Positions 25,377 through 33,975 of a DNA stretch of 64,000 bases are shown here, piece after piece. A program made the translations under genes and the position numbers. This stretch comes from Parasporobacterium sp. (GTDB lineage: Bacteria > Bacillota > Clostridia > Lachnospirales > Lachnospiraceae), in NCBI GenBank assembly GCA_017459985.1, contig JAFUBX010000022.1, forward strand, positions 61,488-125,487. The letters run 5' to 3'. The first letter of the stretch is position 1; each line of letters opens with the position of its first letter. Under the pieces are notes generated by a model. That model saw only the letters and a list, made by a program, of their open reading frames with translations. It was not told where the DNA came from and ran no database searches.

Positions 25377-26675
25377 ATGAGCTTTAGTGATAATCTTCCA
25401 AAACTGAAACCATTTAACAGAAGCGTTTCCATTGTAGGCGTCGGAGTTACGCCTTTCCGGCAGACAAGAGAAGTCACGGATCTGGACGGCATTACCGAAG
25501 GAGAGCTTTTTGGCTATGCGGCCATCGAAGCCATGCGGGATGCAGGAATCAACGGAAAGGATGTGGATTTCTTTATCCATGGACAGGCAGGACCCGGATG
25601 GACCAGCAATTTTGCCACACCCAATATGCATGTGGCCAACTGGCTGGGCATGAAGGGCAAAGCGTCCTATCATCAGAGCGAAGCCTGTGCAACCGGCTAT
25701 GTGGCGCTGGAGACCGCGGTGGCTATGGTTGCTTCCGGGACCTATGACACGGTATTAAGCGGATGCGTGGAAATGCCCCATTCCATCGCTTATCCGGACC
25801 GGGTCTTAACCAAGAGAAGGCTGGGTACGGAAGCGATCTTCCATGAAACCCTTTGCTCTACCATCACCAGGGACTATAACTTGTTTACCAATGGCATTCT
25901 TCCATTCCACTGGGAGTCCTGGTTCCAGGCCTATGTGGAGGAAAACAAGCTGAGCGATGAGCAGGCAGATGCGCTTCTGGTGCATATGTCAATCAATGCA
26001 CGGAAGATGGCGTCCATCAATCCCATCGGTCTTAATTTTGGGAAAGATTATGATGCCGTTGCGAAAGAGAATGGGTTTGAGACAGCCGAGGAATTTCTGA
26101 CCTCCAAGTGGAATCCGAAACTGGGCCATTGGTACCGTGTCAGCAACTTTGAACAGCGCTGTGACGGCGCCGGTGCCATGATCGTGATGCCGACCGAGAT
26201 GGCCTATGACTACACGGATCATCCCATCGAGATCCTGGGCATCGGACACTCTTGCGTGGAATACGGCAATCCCCAGAATGAGCGAACGGGAACCTTAAAC
26301 GCTTATAAGCAGGTCCGCGAACTGACCGGACTCACCGGTGCGGATATGGATCTGTTTATGACCAATGATTTCTTCCTGGCACAGCAGCTGCTCTCTGCAG
26401 AAGCCTGCGGATATCTGCCGGAGGGAGAAGGTTGGCAGTACATGATGGATGACCGGTGTACCTTCGAGGGGGACCGCCCCATTCAGACAAATGGCGGAAG
26501 ATGCCATTACGGACATGCCGCCAGTGCATCCGGTACCCATGACATCTTTGAAGTGGCGATGCAGATGCGGGGAGAGGCGGACGCCCATCAGATTAACAAG
26601 CCCATCAAGCATGCGATGATCCGAGGATTCGGCGGCGGCCAGAACCTGCTGTGCATGATCCTGCGGTATAACTAA
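25377..26675 (+). CDS. SCP-x-type thiolase family protein
   Basis: A 432-residue protein of the non-canonical thiolase (SCP-x/PhlC-like) class. The nucleophile is Cys104 in SEACATGYVAL; the C-terminal catalytic histidine is in RCHYGHAASASG (about residue 375), where family enzymes carry G-H-P. AAAGGA precedes the chosen ATG; an earlier in-frame ATG lacks a site. Enzymes of this class cleave or form carbon-carbon bonds next to a keto group and usually need a DUF35 partner, which is the next gene. In this operon it would act on a keto-acyl group held on CoA or on the fused carrier protein. Substrate unknown. Confidence 0.85.
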   Translation: MSFSDNLPKLKPFNRSVSIVGVGVTPFRQTREVTDLDGITEGELFGYAAIEAMRDAGINGKDVDFFIHGQAGPGWTSNFATPNMHVANWLGMKGKASYHQSEACATGYVALETAVAMVASGTYDTVLSGCVEMPHSIAYPDRVLTKRRLGTEAIFHETLCSTITRDYNLFTNGILPFHWESWFQAYVEENKLSDEQADALLVHMSINARKMASINPIGLNFGKDYDAVAKENGFETAEEFLTSKWNPKLGHWYRVSNFEQRCDGAGAMIVMPTEMAYDYTDHPIEILGIGHSCVEYGNPQNERTGTLNAYKQVRELTGLTGADMDLFMTNDFFLAQQLLSAEACGYLPEGEGWQYMMDDRCTFEGDRPIQTNGGRCHYGHAASASGTHDIFEVAMQMRGEADAHQINKPIKHAMIRGFGGGQNLLCMILRYN

Positions 26676-26694
26676 GGAAGGGGAGGAACTTGTC

Positions 26695-27456
26695 ATGAGA
26701 TATGCGAAACTGGAAAGAATCGTGAAAACATATTACGATGCGCTGGAAGAAGGAAAAGTATTAGGACGTAAGTGCACGTGCTGCGGCCATATTGAATTCC
26801 CGCCTTACCTGGCGTGCAATGAGTGTGGGAATCTGGACACAGAATGGGTAGACCTCACCAATACCCGGGCGAAGATCACGCAGGTGCTTCCGCCGCTGAA
26901 TGTATTCCCAGAGACCCCATTTGCAGAGGCCAACGGCGGTTTTGTGGCAGTCTGCGTAAAAATCGATCAGGCAGATCCGTATGTTACTTCCATGGTTCAC
27001 GTCGGTAAGGATGCGTATGAGTCGATCCGTGAAAACATGGAGAATATTACTGTAAAGCCTTATATTATCCAGGGTGAGGATACGAAGATCTGCTCCTGGG
27101 TGGATGTCAATTATAAAGAAGAGCCGAAGAAAGAAGAATCAAAGAAAAATGCGGCAAAAACAGAGCCAGCGGAAAAGAAGGCAGCACCGGTACAGCAGAC
27201 AGTTCCGGATGCGGATGATGAGGTCACCAGGGCGGTGATTGATGCGGCAGCGGATGCTTATGAAGTGGATGCATCGGGGATTACGCTTTCCACCGATATC
27301 CGGGAGGATCTGGCACCGCAGTCCATGAAGATGATCGTCATGCTTTCCAATATTGAAGATGCGCTGGATGTGACCATTGAAATCACGGAAGCCGGCAATC
27401 TGAATACGATCCAGGATTTTATCAATGCAGCAAAGGAAAAACTGGGGAGGAACTGA
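26695..27456 (+). CDS. DUF35 zinc-ribbon/OB-fold protein fused to an acyl carrier protein domain
   Basis: A 253-residue fusion. Residues 1-55 contain the rubredoxin-like zinc ribbon of DUF35 (Cys27 and Cys30, Cys41 and Cys44), residues 55-140 the OB fold. A Lys/Glu/Ala-rich linker (141-172) leads to a C-terminal carrier domain (175-250) with the prosthetic-group serine at Ser210 in EDLAPQSMKM, where DSL is usual, followed by IEDALDVTIEI. DUF35 proteins bind SCP-x thiolases and position acyl-CoA; fusion to a carrier domain suggests that the acyl group is held on phosphopantetheine instead. It is 19 bases after the thiolase and 2 before pta. I know of no described DUF35-ACP fusion, though I could not search. 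Confidence 0.85.
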   Translation: MRYAKLERIVKTYYDALEEGKVLGRKCTCCGHIEFPPYLACNECGNLDTEWVDLTNTRAKITQVLPPLNVFPETPFAEANGGFVAVCVKIDQADPYVTSMVHVGKDAYESIRENMENITVKPYIIQGEDTKICSWVDVNYKEEPKKEESKKNAAKTEPAEKKAAPVQQTVPDADDEVTRAVIDAAADAYEVDASGITLSTDIREDLAPQSMKMIVMLSNIEDALDVTIEITEAGNLNTIQDFINAAKEKLGRN

Positions 27457-27458
27457 TC

Positions 27459-28460
27459 ATGGGATTTATTGAGACAATATATGAGAAAGCAAAGAGTAAT
27501 GTGAAGACGATTGCGATTCCCGAAAGTACCAATGAAATCATGCTCCGGGCGTCTGCCAGAGTGCAGCAGGATGGGATCGGGCGAATCGTACTGATCGGAG
27601 ATCCAGAGAAGATTCATGCGAAAGCAGATTCCATAGGGGTGGATCTTTCTGAAATCAAGATTGTTGATACAGCTAATCAAGCCTATATAAACGGGCTGTT
27701 GGATGCTTATGAGAATTCACAGAAGAAGGTCATGGGAAGAAAATTCGTTGCCAAGAGGGTGTCGGATCCTCTGTATCTGGCCTGCCTGATGGAGGCGGTG
27801 GGCGAGGTGGACTGCACCATGGCGGGCATTGACACCACGACTTATGAATTCGTTCTGGCGGCAAACAGCATTATCGGGATGGCACCGGGCTGCGTCACGG
27901 CTTCCGGTCTGCAGATCCTGGAACTGGAAGAATTCCAGGGGGAGAAGGATAAGTTTATTGGGATCTCTGATGGAGCCATTAATGTGGAACCCACTGTTGA
28001 GCAGCATGCAGGCATAGCCATTGCTTCCTGCGATACCTTCCTTGCCATTACCGGCATTGAGGCCAAGTGTGCCTTTCTGTCCTATTCCACCGATGGATCA
28101 GGCGGCATGAGCGCACCGGTGAAAAAGGTGAGAGACGCGGTGGCTCTGGCGCAGCAGCTTCGGCCGGATCTGGCTATTGATGGCGAGTTTCAGTTTGATG
28201 CAGCCATGCTCCCGGCGGTTGGAGAAAAGAAAGTGAAGCGTCCCAGTAAAGTCGCAGGTCATGCCAATGTGCTGATCACTCCGGATGCTTCCGGATGCAA
28301 TATTTGTGGCAAGGCCATCCAGTTTACATCCAAATGCAAATCTTTTGGACCGCTGTATCAGGGATTTCGTCTTCCGATTCTGGATTGCTCCAGAGGAATG
28401 GATGAAGCATTGGCCTATGACAATATGGCGCTTTTGTGTGTACAGGCACAGGCGGTGTGA
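27459..28460 (+). CDS. pta: Phosphate acetyl/butyryltransferase
   Basis: A 333-residue phosphotransacylase of the Pta/Ptb family. Typical blocks are MGRKFVAKRVSDPLYLACLM, FLSYSTDGSGG near residue 207, and PDLAIDGEFQFDAAMLPAV followed by AGHANVLITPDASGCNICGK. These fit Pta better than Ptb, though the next gene is butyrate kinase. It converts an acyl-CoA and phosphate to acyl phosphate. It starts 2 bases after the DUF35-ACP gene and is co-transcribed with the kinase, so the pair gives ATP from the acyl product. Specificity for C2, C4 or a longer acyl group is uncertain. Confidence 0.88.
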   Translation: MGFIETIYEKAKSNVKTIAIPESTNEIMLRASARVQQDGIGRIVLIGDPEKIHAKADSIGVDLSEIKIVDTANQAYINGLLDAYENSQKKVMGRKFVAKRVSDPLYLACLMEAVGEVDCTMAGIDTTTYEFVLAANSIIGMAPGCVTASGLQILELEEFQGEKDKFIGISDGAINVEPTVEQHAGIAIASCDTFLAITGIEAKCAFLSYSTDGSGGMSAPVKKVRDAVALAQQLRPDLAIDGEFQFDAAMLPAVGEKKVKRPSKVAGHANVLITPDASGCNICGKAIQFTSKCKSFGPLYQGFRLPILDCSRGMDEALAYDNMALLCVQAQAV

Positions 28461-28469
28461 GGTGACCTT

Positions 28470-29582
28470 ATGAAAGAGTATACAATTATTACCATCAACC
28501 CTGGCTCCAGCAGCACCAAAGTCGGTGTCTACCGGGGCGGCCAGGTGATCCTGGATAAAAATGTGGATCATGATACCCATGAGTTCGACCATTGCAAAAC
28601 CTTTGCAGAGCAGGAACCCATCCGGACCCGGAAGATCATGGAGATTTTGGAAGATGCGGATATAGATCTGAAAAAAGTGGATGCTGTATCCGGCAGGGGC
28701 GTTGGGGTGCATTCCTGCGAAGGAGGAACTTATGAGATTAACGAGACAGCCTTCCTGCATGCCCAGAATGATGTGGAAAAGATCCATCATCCTGCGACCC
28801 TGGGAATCGTCATTGCGAAGAAACTGGGAGATCAGTTGGGCGTTCCATCCTATTTTGTAAACCCCATGAGCGTGGATGAACTGAGCGATGTGGCTCGTAT
28901 GACAGGCGTAAAAGGGATCTATCGCCCCTCTCACGGACATCCGCTGAATGAGAAACAGGTGGCGATTCATCACAGTGAACTGCAGGGAAAGCGGTATGCG
29001 GACTGTAACTATGTGGTGCTTCATATGGGTGGCGGCATCAGCATTGCAGCACACAGAAAGGGAAGGATCGTTGACAGTACCCGGTCCGGTGACGGACAGG
29101 GTACCATTTCACCCAATCGAAGCGGCGACCTGTGCATTGATGACATCCTGACGTTGATGAATAAACGGGGGATTGACCTGAAAGAGATCAATATGCTGGC
29201 TGCCCGGAAGGGCGGGCTGGTGGATCTGACAGGAACCGACGATGTCCGCCAGGTGAAAGAACGGATCGCTGCCGGTGACAAGTGGGCGGAGTTGTGTTAT
29301 CATGCAATGATCTATACCATCATCAAATGGACCTGTATGATGGCAGGCGCTCTGGGCGGTCAGGTGGATGGCATCCTCATGACAGGTGGTCTTGCCTATG
29401 ATGAAGATCTGGTCCGGGAGGTGACCGAAAACGTGCAGTGGATCGCTCCGGTTTCAGTGTATCCGGGCAGCCACGAAACGGAAGCCCTTGGTGCTGGTGT
29501 GGAACGGGTGCTTTCCGGACAGGAGACAGCAAAAACATACTCAGGCAGACCGGTATGGGAAGGATTTGATTATGAACCATAA
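28470..29582 (+). CDS. buk: Butyrate kinase
   Basis: A 370-residue acid kinase of the acetokinase superfamily. The N-terminal phosphate loop TINPGSSSTKVGVY, the LHMGGGISIAAHRKGRIVDS block and the late GILMTGGLAYDEDLVREV are characteristic of butyrate/branched-chain kinases. Length agrees with the family. It takes acyl phosphate and ADP to the free acid and ATP in the cytoplasm. It is 9 bases after pta and overlaps the next gene by 11 bases. Acids other than butyrate, such as isobutyrate or an aryl-substituted acid, cannot be excluded. Confidence 0.93.
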   Translation: MKEYTIITINPGSSSTKVGVYRGGQVILDKNVDHDTHEFDHCKTFAEQEPIRTRKIMEILEDADIDLKKVDAVSGRGVGVHSCEGGTYEINETAFLHAQNDVEKIHHPATLGIVIAKKLGDQLGVPSYFVNPMSVDELSDVARMTGVKGIYRPSHGHPLNEKQVAIHHSELQGKRYADCNYVVLHMGGGISIAAHRKGRIVDSTRSGDGQGTISPNRSGDLCIDDILTLMNKRGIDLKEINMLAARKGGLVDLTGTDDVRQVKERIAAGDKWAELCYHAMIYTIIKWTCMMAGALGGQVDGILMTGGLAYDEDLVREVTENVQWIAPVSVYPGSHETEALGAGVERVLSGQETAKTYSGRPVWEGFDYEP

Positions 29583-30306
29583 AGATTTTCTGCAAACCGG
29601 AATTGCCGGGCTGTATAAAGAAGAACTTTCGGCGGCTGATATCGTCACAGCCGGAGATCTGAACCGGATGATGCAGAGGGTGACAGAGAATTCTATGGAA
29701 AGACTCGGAGTCACGGTTTCGGATCTTATGGATCGGAACCTGCTGTGGGTGATCTGCTTTTCACAGATCCAGGTCACACGCATGCCGGAGCCCGGAGAAA
29801 GCCTGGAAATCTATACCTGGCCAGGGGCCCCGAAACTGGGAATGTACACCAGAAGATATGTCTTTTTTACAAAGGATGGAGAAGAACTGCTGCAGGCAGC
29901 CTCCCTGTTCTCTCTGGTCAATCAGAAAACCAGAGAAATGGTGCTTCCTTCGGATGCCAACATCATATTCCCTGTGGTACAGATGCCTGAGGAAATGAAG
30001 CTTCCGAAGATGACTTTAAAAGGGCCGGAAGCAACCAGTGAAGTAAGACATCTGGTGGAGTCCGGCGAGATCGATATCAATGACCATGTGAACAATGCGT
30101 TTTATCTGGACTGGTGTACCGACATTCTGGCACAAAAGGCTCCGGATTCGGCCTTTCAGGCCGGCAGTATCTGGATCAGCTACGCCCGGGAGATCCGGCC
30201 CCGGGAGGAAGTCTCTCTGCAGTATTCGCAGGAAAAGGGACGGTTGTTTGTCAAGGGCTATGTGCAAGGGGAGCATTGCTTTACGATGGATATGCAGCTG
30301 CACTAA
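29572..30306 (+). CDS. Acyl-ACP thioesterase (FatA-like)
   Basis: A 244-residue double hot-dog thioesterase. The second hot-dog contains the catalytic motif DINDHVNNAFYLDW (about residues 165-178), with Asn and His of the family's active site. The first hot-dog has TENSMERLGV and TWPGAPKLGMYTRRYV. The start ATG lies inside the last codons of buk. Enzymes of this kind release free acids from acyl carrier protein. Its presence beside a DUF35-ACP fusion supports the view that an acyl group really is carried on ACP in this operon. Chain length cannot be predicted. Confidence 0.87.
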   Translation: MNHKDFLQTGIAGLYKEELSAADIVTAGDLNRMMQRVTENSMERLGVTVSDLMDRNLLWVICFSQIQVTRMPEPGESLEIYTWPGAPKLGMYTRRYVFFTKDGEELLQAASLFSLVNQKTREMVLPSDANIIFPVVQMPEEMKLPKMTLKGPEATSEVRHLVESGEIDINDHVNNAFYLDWCTDILAQKAPDSAFQAGSIWISYAREIRPREEVSLQYSQEKGRLFVKGYVQGEHCFTMDMQLH

Positions 30307-30347
30307 CCGATAGATCATGCTTTCTTTACACAATTGGAGGAACCAGG

Positions 30348-30971
30348 ATGCGGCGTATTTTTGATCAGCGAAGAATAAAAGAAGCGTTTCAGAAGACTGG
30401 ATTGGATACATGCATAGACAACATCGATTCCGGAATCATGATTTGCGAATATAATCCAGGTGAACTGGTAATCTCTCCGCTTCAGCAATCGAAAGATCTG
30501 TTGTTCCTTCTGGAAGGAGAAGCCTCCGTATATGTGTTGGACGAGGAGGGGTCGATGCTGGTGGCTGCCCGTGAAACAGCGGGAGTTATGATCGGTGACC
30601 CGGAATTATTTCTGAAAAACTATCAGTCTGTATATGTGGAAGCGAAAACAAAGCTCCGTGTACTGAAATTCCCCTATGAATTATGTCTGAGTCAGATTCG
30701 AACGAATGAAACATTTACCCATTTTCTGATTCGGCAGATTCTGATACGGGAAAACCGAAAACGGCAGATTGATCACACCGTAAAATCAAACAAAGAAAAA
30801 ATCCTCTTTTTTATCCAAAATATGTGTCAGAATCAGTGTATCACCAGCATCTCCAAGGTAGCGGATTCTATTCATTGCAGTTACCGCCAGGTGCAAAGAC
30901 TGATCCGGGAAATGGTGGATGAAGGGATTTTAGTGCGAACGGGGAAGGGAAAGTATTCTCTGACAAAATAA
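30348..30971 (+). CDS. Crp/Fnr-family transcriptional regulator
   Basis: A 207-residue regulator with an N-terminal cyclic-nucleotide-binding-like beta-barrel (about residues 15-115, including LLFLLEGEASVYVLDEEG) and a C-terminal winged helix (ITSISKVADSIHCSYRQVQRLI, about 160-182). The arginine and glutamate that bind cAMP in Crp are not apparent and the N-terminal Cys spacing does not match the Fnr cluster, so the signal is unknown. TTGGAGG precedes the ATG. It is the last gene of the thiolase operon, 41 bases after the thioesterase, and lies just upstream of a palindrome before the C-glycosidase genes. Confidence 0.87.
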   Translation: MRRIFDQRRIKEAFQKTGLDTCIDNIDSGIMICEYNPGELVISPLQQSKDLLFLLEGEASVYVLDEEGSMLVAARETAGVMIGDPELFLKNYQSVYVEAKTKLRVLKFPYELCLSQIRTNETFTHFLIRQILIRENRKRQIDHTVKSNKEKILFFIQNMCQNQCITSISKVADSIHCSYRQVQRLIREMVDEGILVRTGKGKYSLTK

Positions 30972-31001
30972 AAACAAATAATTGTGAAAAAATTGCGTCT
31001 C

Positions 31002-31020
31002 TTTATGACATATGTCGTAA
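31002..31020. promoter_or_regulatory. Candidate Crp/Fnr operator upstream of the C-glycoside deglycosidase genes
   Basis: An almost perfect palindrome, atgacatatgtcgt, centred on GACATATGTC (31007-31016), lies between the Crp/Fnr gene and the deglycosidase pair, about 65 bases before the first start codon. A TATAAC -10-like box follows at 31046 without a good -35, which suits an activator-dependent promoter. Confidence 0.5.
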
Positions 31021-31080
31021 TGGGATGCTTTTTTTATTTGTACGATATAACCAACAACAAAAACAAGGAGGAGATATGAG

Positions 31081-31533
31081 ATGAAATTAAAAGATGAACT
31101 TGCGAACCCAATCGCATTAAGACTGAATTTTGTAGATGTTATCTGTGATGACTCCCTGAAAAATATATATGTAAACGGGAAGAAAACAGGATGTCAGTTT
31201 GACGTGAGACTCAGTTACTACAGAGGACATTTTCTTTCAACCATTGATATCTTAAAAGTCTTTATTGATGGAACAGAAATTCCGCAGCAGGATATTTCTT
31301 TTGCTCTGAAGGGGAAAGAATACGGAGTCGCACAGATCCCGGATTTGGTCAATGTGTTCTGGCCCATCGCAGAACCTGCGACAATCAAGGTCTTTTTACC
31401 TGGCGGACTGGCAGAAGGTGACCATGATATCAATTTTGTCATGTATTTCCGAAGCCCCTATATGGCAATCAGCGAGTCTGCCTATATGCCAATCGACAGC
31501 AGCGGAGAGAAAACACTTCGCGTGAAGAATTGA
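31081..31533 (+). CDS. dfgB: C-glycoside deglycosidase beta subunit (DUF6379)
   Basis: A 150-residue beta-rich protein matching the small subunit of bacterial C-glycoside deglycosidases (DfgB/CarB/DgpB). Family blocks are DVRLSYYRGHFLSTID, EYGVAQIPDLVNVFWPI and FLPGGLAEGDHDINFVMYFRSPYM. It starts with GGAGGAGAT 5 bases upstream and is followed after 14 bases by the alpha subunit. In the known enzymes this subunit forms a complex with a TIM-barrel subunit that breaks the carbon-carbon bond of 3-oxo-C-glucosides from flavonoids. Confidence 0.87.
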   Translation: MKLKDELANPIALRLNFVDVICDDSLKNIYVNGKKTGCQFDVRLSYYRGHFLSTIDILKVFIDGTEIPQQDISFALKGKEYGVAQIPDLVNVFWPIAEPATIKVFLPGGLAEGDHDINFVMYFRSPYMAISESAYMPIDSSGEKTLRVKN

Positions 31534-31547
31534 AGGAGGAGGAGAAA

Positions 31548-32531
31548 ATGAGCAACGTAAAAACAGGAGTGACCTTATATTCTTTTACAACGGAATACTG
31601 CAAAGGCATTATGACATTGGAGGATTGCATTAAGACAGCGAAGGATCTTGGAGCTGCAGGATTTGAAATTGTTGCAACACAGATGATTCCTTCTTACCCC
31701 TATGTAGATGATCAGTTTCTGGGAGAGTTCAGACGCATCTGTAAAGATTATGAAATGGAACCTGTCTGTTACGGCGCAAATATGGACAGAGGATTACGAG
31801 GCGACCGGAATCTGACCGATGATGAAATGCTGGCCATGGCTGTAAATGACATTAAAAATGCCTATAAGATGGGATGCAAATGTGTCAGAGAACAGTATCT
31901 GATCGGAGCGGAAAACTTCGGACGGCTGGCGCCTTATGCAGAGGCCTATGGCGTAAAGGTCGGCATTGAGATCCATAATCCGGATACGCCGATTACGCCG
32001 ATGACAGAATCTTTCCTGGAAGTCATTGAAAAAACCGGATCAAAGTATCTGGGACTGGTACCGGATTTTGGATGTTTTGCTACAAAACCCAATAAAATGG
32101 GATGGGATAACGCACTGAAAGCCGGTGCGAAACTGGAGCTTTTAGAGCTTGCCCGGGATATGAAATATGATGAAGTTCCTCTTGCGGAAGCGAAAGAAAA
32201 ACTGATCGCAGCAGGCGCAACGGACGTGGAACTCAGTACACAGCAGGATATGTATGCATTCCTGCAGTTCAAAAAAGACATCAGCAAAGAGCTGGAAGGT
32301 CTGAAGAAGATCATCCCCTATTGTATCCACATGCATGGAAAATACCATTATGTTTATGAAAATCTGGAAGAATCGGCGATTCCCTATGACCGGATCCTGG
32401 AAGTGGTAAGAGAATCCGATTACGAAGGATATATCGTTTCCGAATATGAGGAATACAACTCCAATCATTCCTTCGAGATGCTGAGACGTCACCAGCTGAT
32501 GATGAAGAAATATCTTGGGCAGGAAGCATAA
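31548..32531 (+). CDS. dfgA: C-glycoside deglycosidase alpha subunit (TIM-barrel, xylose-isomerase-like)
   Basis: A 327-residue TIM-barrel protein of the sugar isomerase/epimerase fold. Metal and catalytic residues of the C-deglycosidase group are visible: Glu and His in VGIEIHNP, Asp in VPDFGCF, His residues in IHMHGKYHYV and Glu in IVSEYEE. GGAGGAGG precedes the ATG at 31548. Paired with the DUF6379 subunit it should cleave oxidised C-glucosides such as 3-oxo-puerarin or 3-oxo-orientin types. The sugar-oxidising Gfo/Idh/MocA enzyme that makes the oxo-substrate in known systems is not in this window. Confidence 0.88.
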   Translation: MSNVKTGVTLYSFTTEYCKGIMTLEDCIKTAKDLGAAGFEIVATQMIPSYPYVDDQFLGEFRRICKDYEMEPVCYGANMDRGLRGDRNLTDDEMLAMAVNDIKNAYKMGCKCVREQYLIGAENFGRLAPYAEAYGVKVGIEIHNPDTPITPMTESFLEVIEKTGSKYLGLVPDFGCFATKPNKMGWDNALKAGAKLELLELARDMKYDEVPLAEAKEKLIAAGATDVELSTQQDMYAFLQFKKDISKELEGLKKIIPYCIHMHGKYHYVYENLEESAIPYDRILEVVRESDYEGYIVSEYEEYNSNHSFEMLRRHQLMMKKYLGQEA

Positions 32532-32588
32532 TCCGTTAAGATGCGCGAAGCGCATGAAATAGTAAAACAAAATATAGGAGGATTTACA

Positions 32589-33722
32589 ATGAAAAAGATC
32601 GTAGCATTTCTTGTAGCAGTAGTAATGTCGGTAATGTCATTCGCCGGACTTGCATTTGCAGGAGAAGCAGAAGAGGGATTTACCATTGGATACAATTATT
32701 TCGGACCTGCATCCTATGCGCTTCTGGCCCTTGCGAACAACTCTGAATATGCCATTGAGTATATGGGAGATACCGCAAATGGAGTCAGCGACAATTACCA
32801 GATTGAACAGATCGTAGCAGATGTTGAAAATATGTGTAATTCCGGATGTGATGGACTTATTATCTGGCTTCCGGTAGAAGCATTGTATATCACGGTGGGT
32901 GATATCTGCGCAAAATATGAAGTGCCCTTTGTGCTGAATGATAAGATTCCGCAGGATCCGGAGATTCTTGCACATCTGCAGGAAAACCCATATTATGTCG
33001 GCGGCATTGCACCCGCAAATGCAATTTATGGAGAAGAAATGGCCAATTATGCCATTGAACATGGTTACATGACAACAATCATTGCAACTTCTACCATTGG
33101 GGATCCGTCTGATACTCCGCGTCTGGAAAGATTCAAGGAAATATATGAAGCAGCAGGTGGTGTTATCTTAGATACGCTGCATTGTGAATCCACGGATGAT
33201 GGAATCATGAAAATTGAAAATTCTCTGGTAGTCAATGATCCGGAATTCATTTATGGAACTGGTTCCGACTGGGGCGTATGTGCTGTGGAAGCTTTAAAGA
33301 ATCAGGATATGGAGGCTCCGGTGCTGACTTCTGGATTGGATTCCCAGGCGCTGGAATATGAGAAGGAAGGCAAAATTGAAATGATCAGCGGAGACTTCTG
33401 GGTTGCAGGATATTTCTCAGCTGTCCTTATGGAAGCATATCTTCATGGAAACCAGCTGCTTGATGCCGATGGCAAGGTGCCGCATATCGAAAACATTCTT
33501 CCTTTCGAGGTTCCGGGAGAACAATATGAACTTTACAAAGCGGTATTCCTTGACAATCACTGCTATTCCCAGGAAGAAACCATGGCGCTTGTAAATGGAA
33601 CCTATGAGGAATTCTATCAGGCCATTCAGGATTACAGTATTGCAGATCGGGCCATAGCAAGAGTAAAAGACGGTTCCATTGATGCTGCAATTGTTGAGGC
33701 AGCGGGAATCACGATCGAATAA
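32589..33722 (+). CDS. Sugar ABC transporter substrate-binding protein (Peripla_BP_4 type)
   Basis: A 377-residue exported binding protein. The signal peptide is residues 1-22 (MKKIVAFLVAVVMSVMSFAG start, cleavage near AFAGEA), with no lipobox. The fold follows the ribose-binding group: FTIGYNYFGPASYALLALAN, an NSGCDGLIIWLPVEAL strand and DPEFIYGTGSDWGVCAVEAL. GGAGG precedes the ATG. It lies 57 bases after the deglycosidase alpha subunit and shares its operon; a terminator follows. No permease or ATPase gene is near, so it either serves a transporter encoded elsewhere or acts as a receptor for the glycoside or released sugar. Confidence 0.83.
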   Translation: MKKIVAFLVAVVMSVMSFAGLAFAGEAEEGFTIGYNYFGPASYALLALANNSEYAIEYMGDTANGVSDNYQIEQIVADVENMCNSGCDGLIIWLPVEALYITVGDICAKYEVPFVLNDKIPQDPEILAHLQENPYYVGGIAPANAIYGEEMANYAIEHGYMTTIIATSTIGDPSDTPRLERFKEIYEAAGGVILDTLHCESTDDGIMKIENSLVVNDPEFIYGTGSDWGVCAVEALKNQDMEAPVLTSGLDSQALEYEKEGKIEMISGDFWVAGYFSAVLMEAYLHGNQLLDADGKVPHIENILPFEVPGEQYELYKAVFLDNHCYSQEETMALVNGTYEEFYQAIQDYSIADRAIARVKDGSIDAAIVEAAGITIE

Positions 33723-33775
33723 TTACTGAGCTTGATCTGAATACTGCGTACATATTCTGAAAAGCAGATTTCATC

Positions 33776-33837
33776 AAGGCCTGTTCTTCGCGGCACACCT
33801 TTTCCAGCTGCGACGAACAGGCCTTTTTTGTTTTTTT
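33776..33837 (+). terminator. Terminator of the deglycosidase operon
   Basis: Arms aaggcctgttc (33776-33786) and gaacaggcctt (33815-33825) close a hairpin with a 28-base loop, followed by a T-rich run to 33837. The remaining spacer up to 33975 contains only a 29-codon minus-strand frame of doubtful value. Confidence 0.85.
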
Positions 33838-33975
33838 AACTGATTGAATGTATTCCGGACTTCCGATGTTTTGGAACAAATCAGATTTATAGTAGCTTTT
33901 GCAGTGTTATTGCAATTTCTTCCAAAGCTGATGATTCGTCTTCTCCTGAATATCCCTTTCTTTTAATGACTTCCA

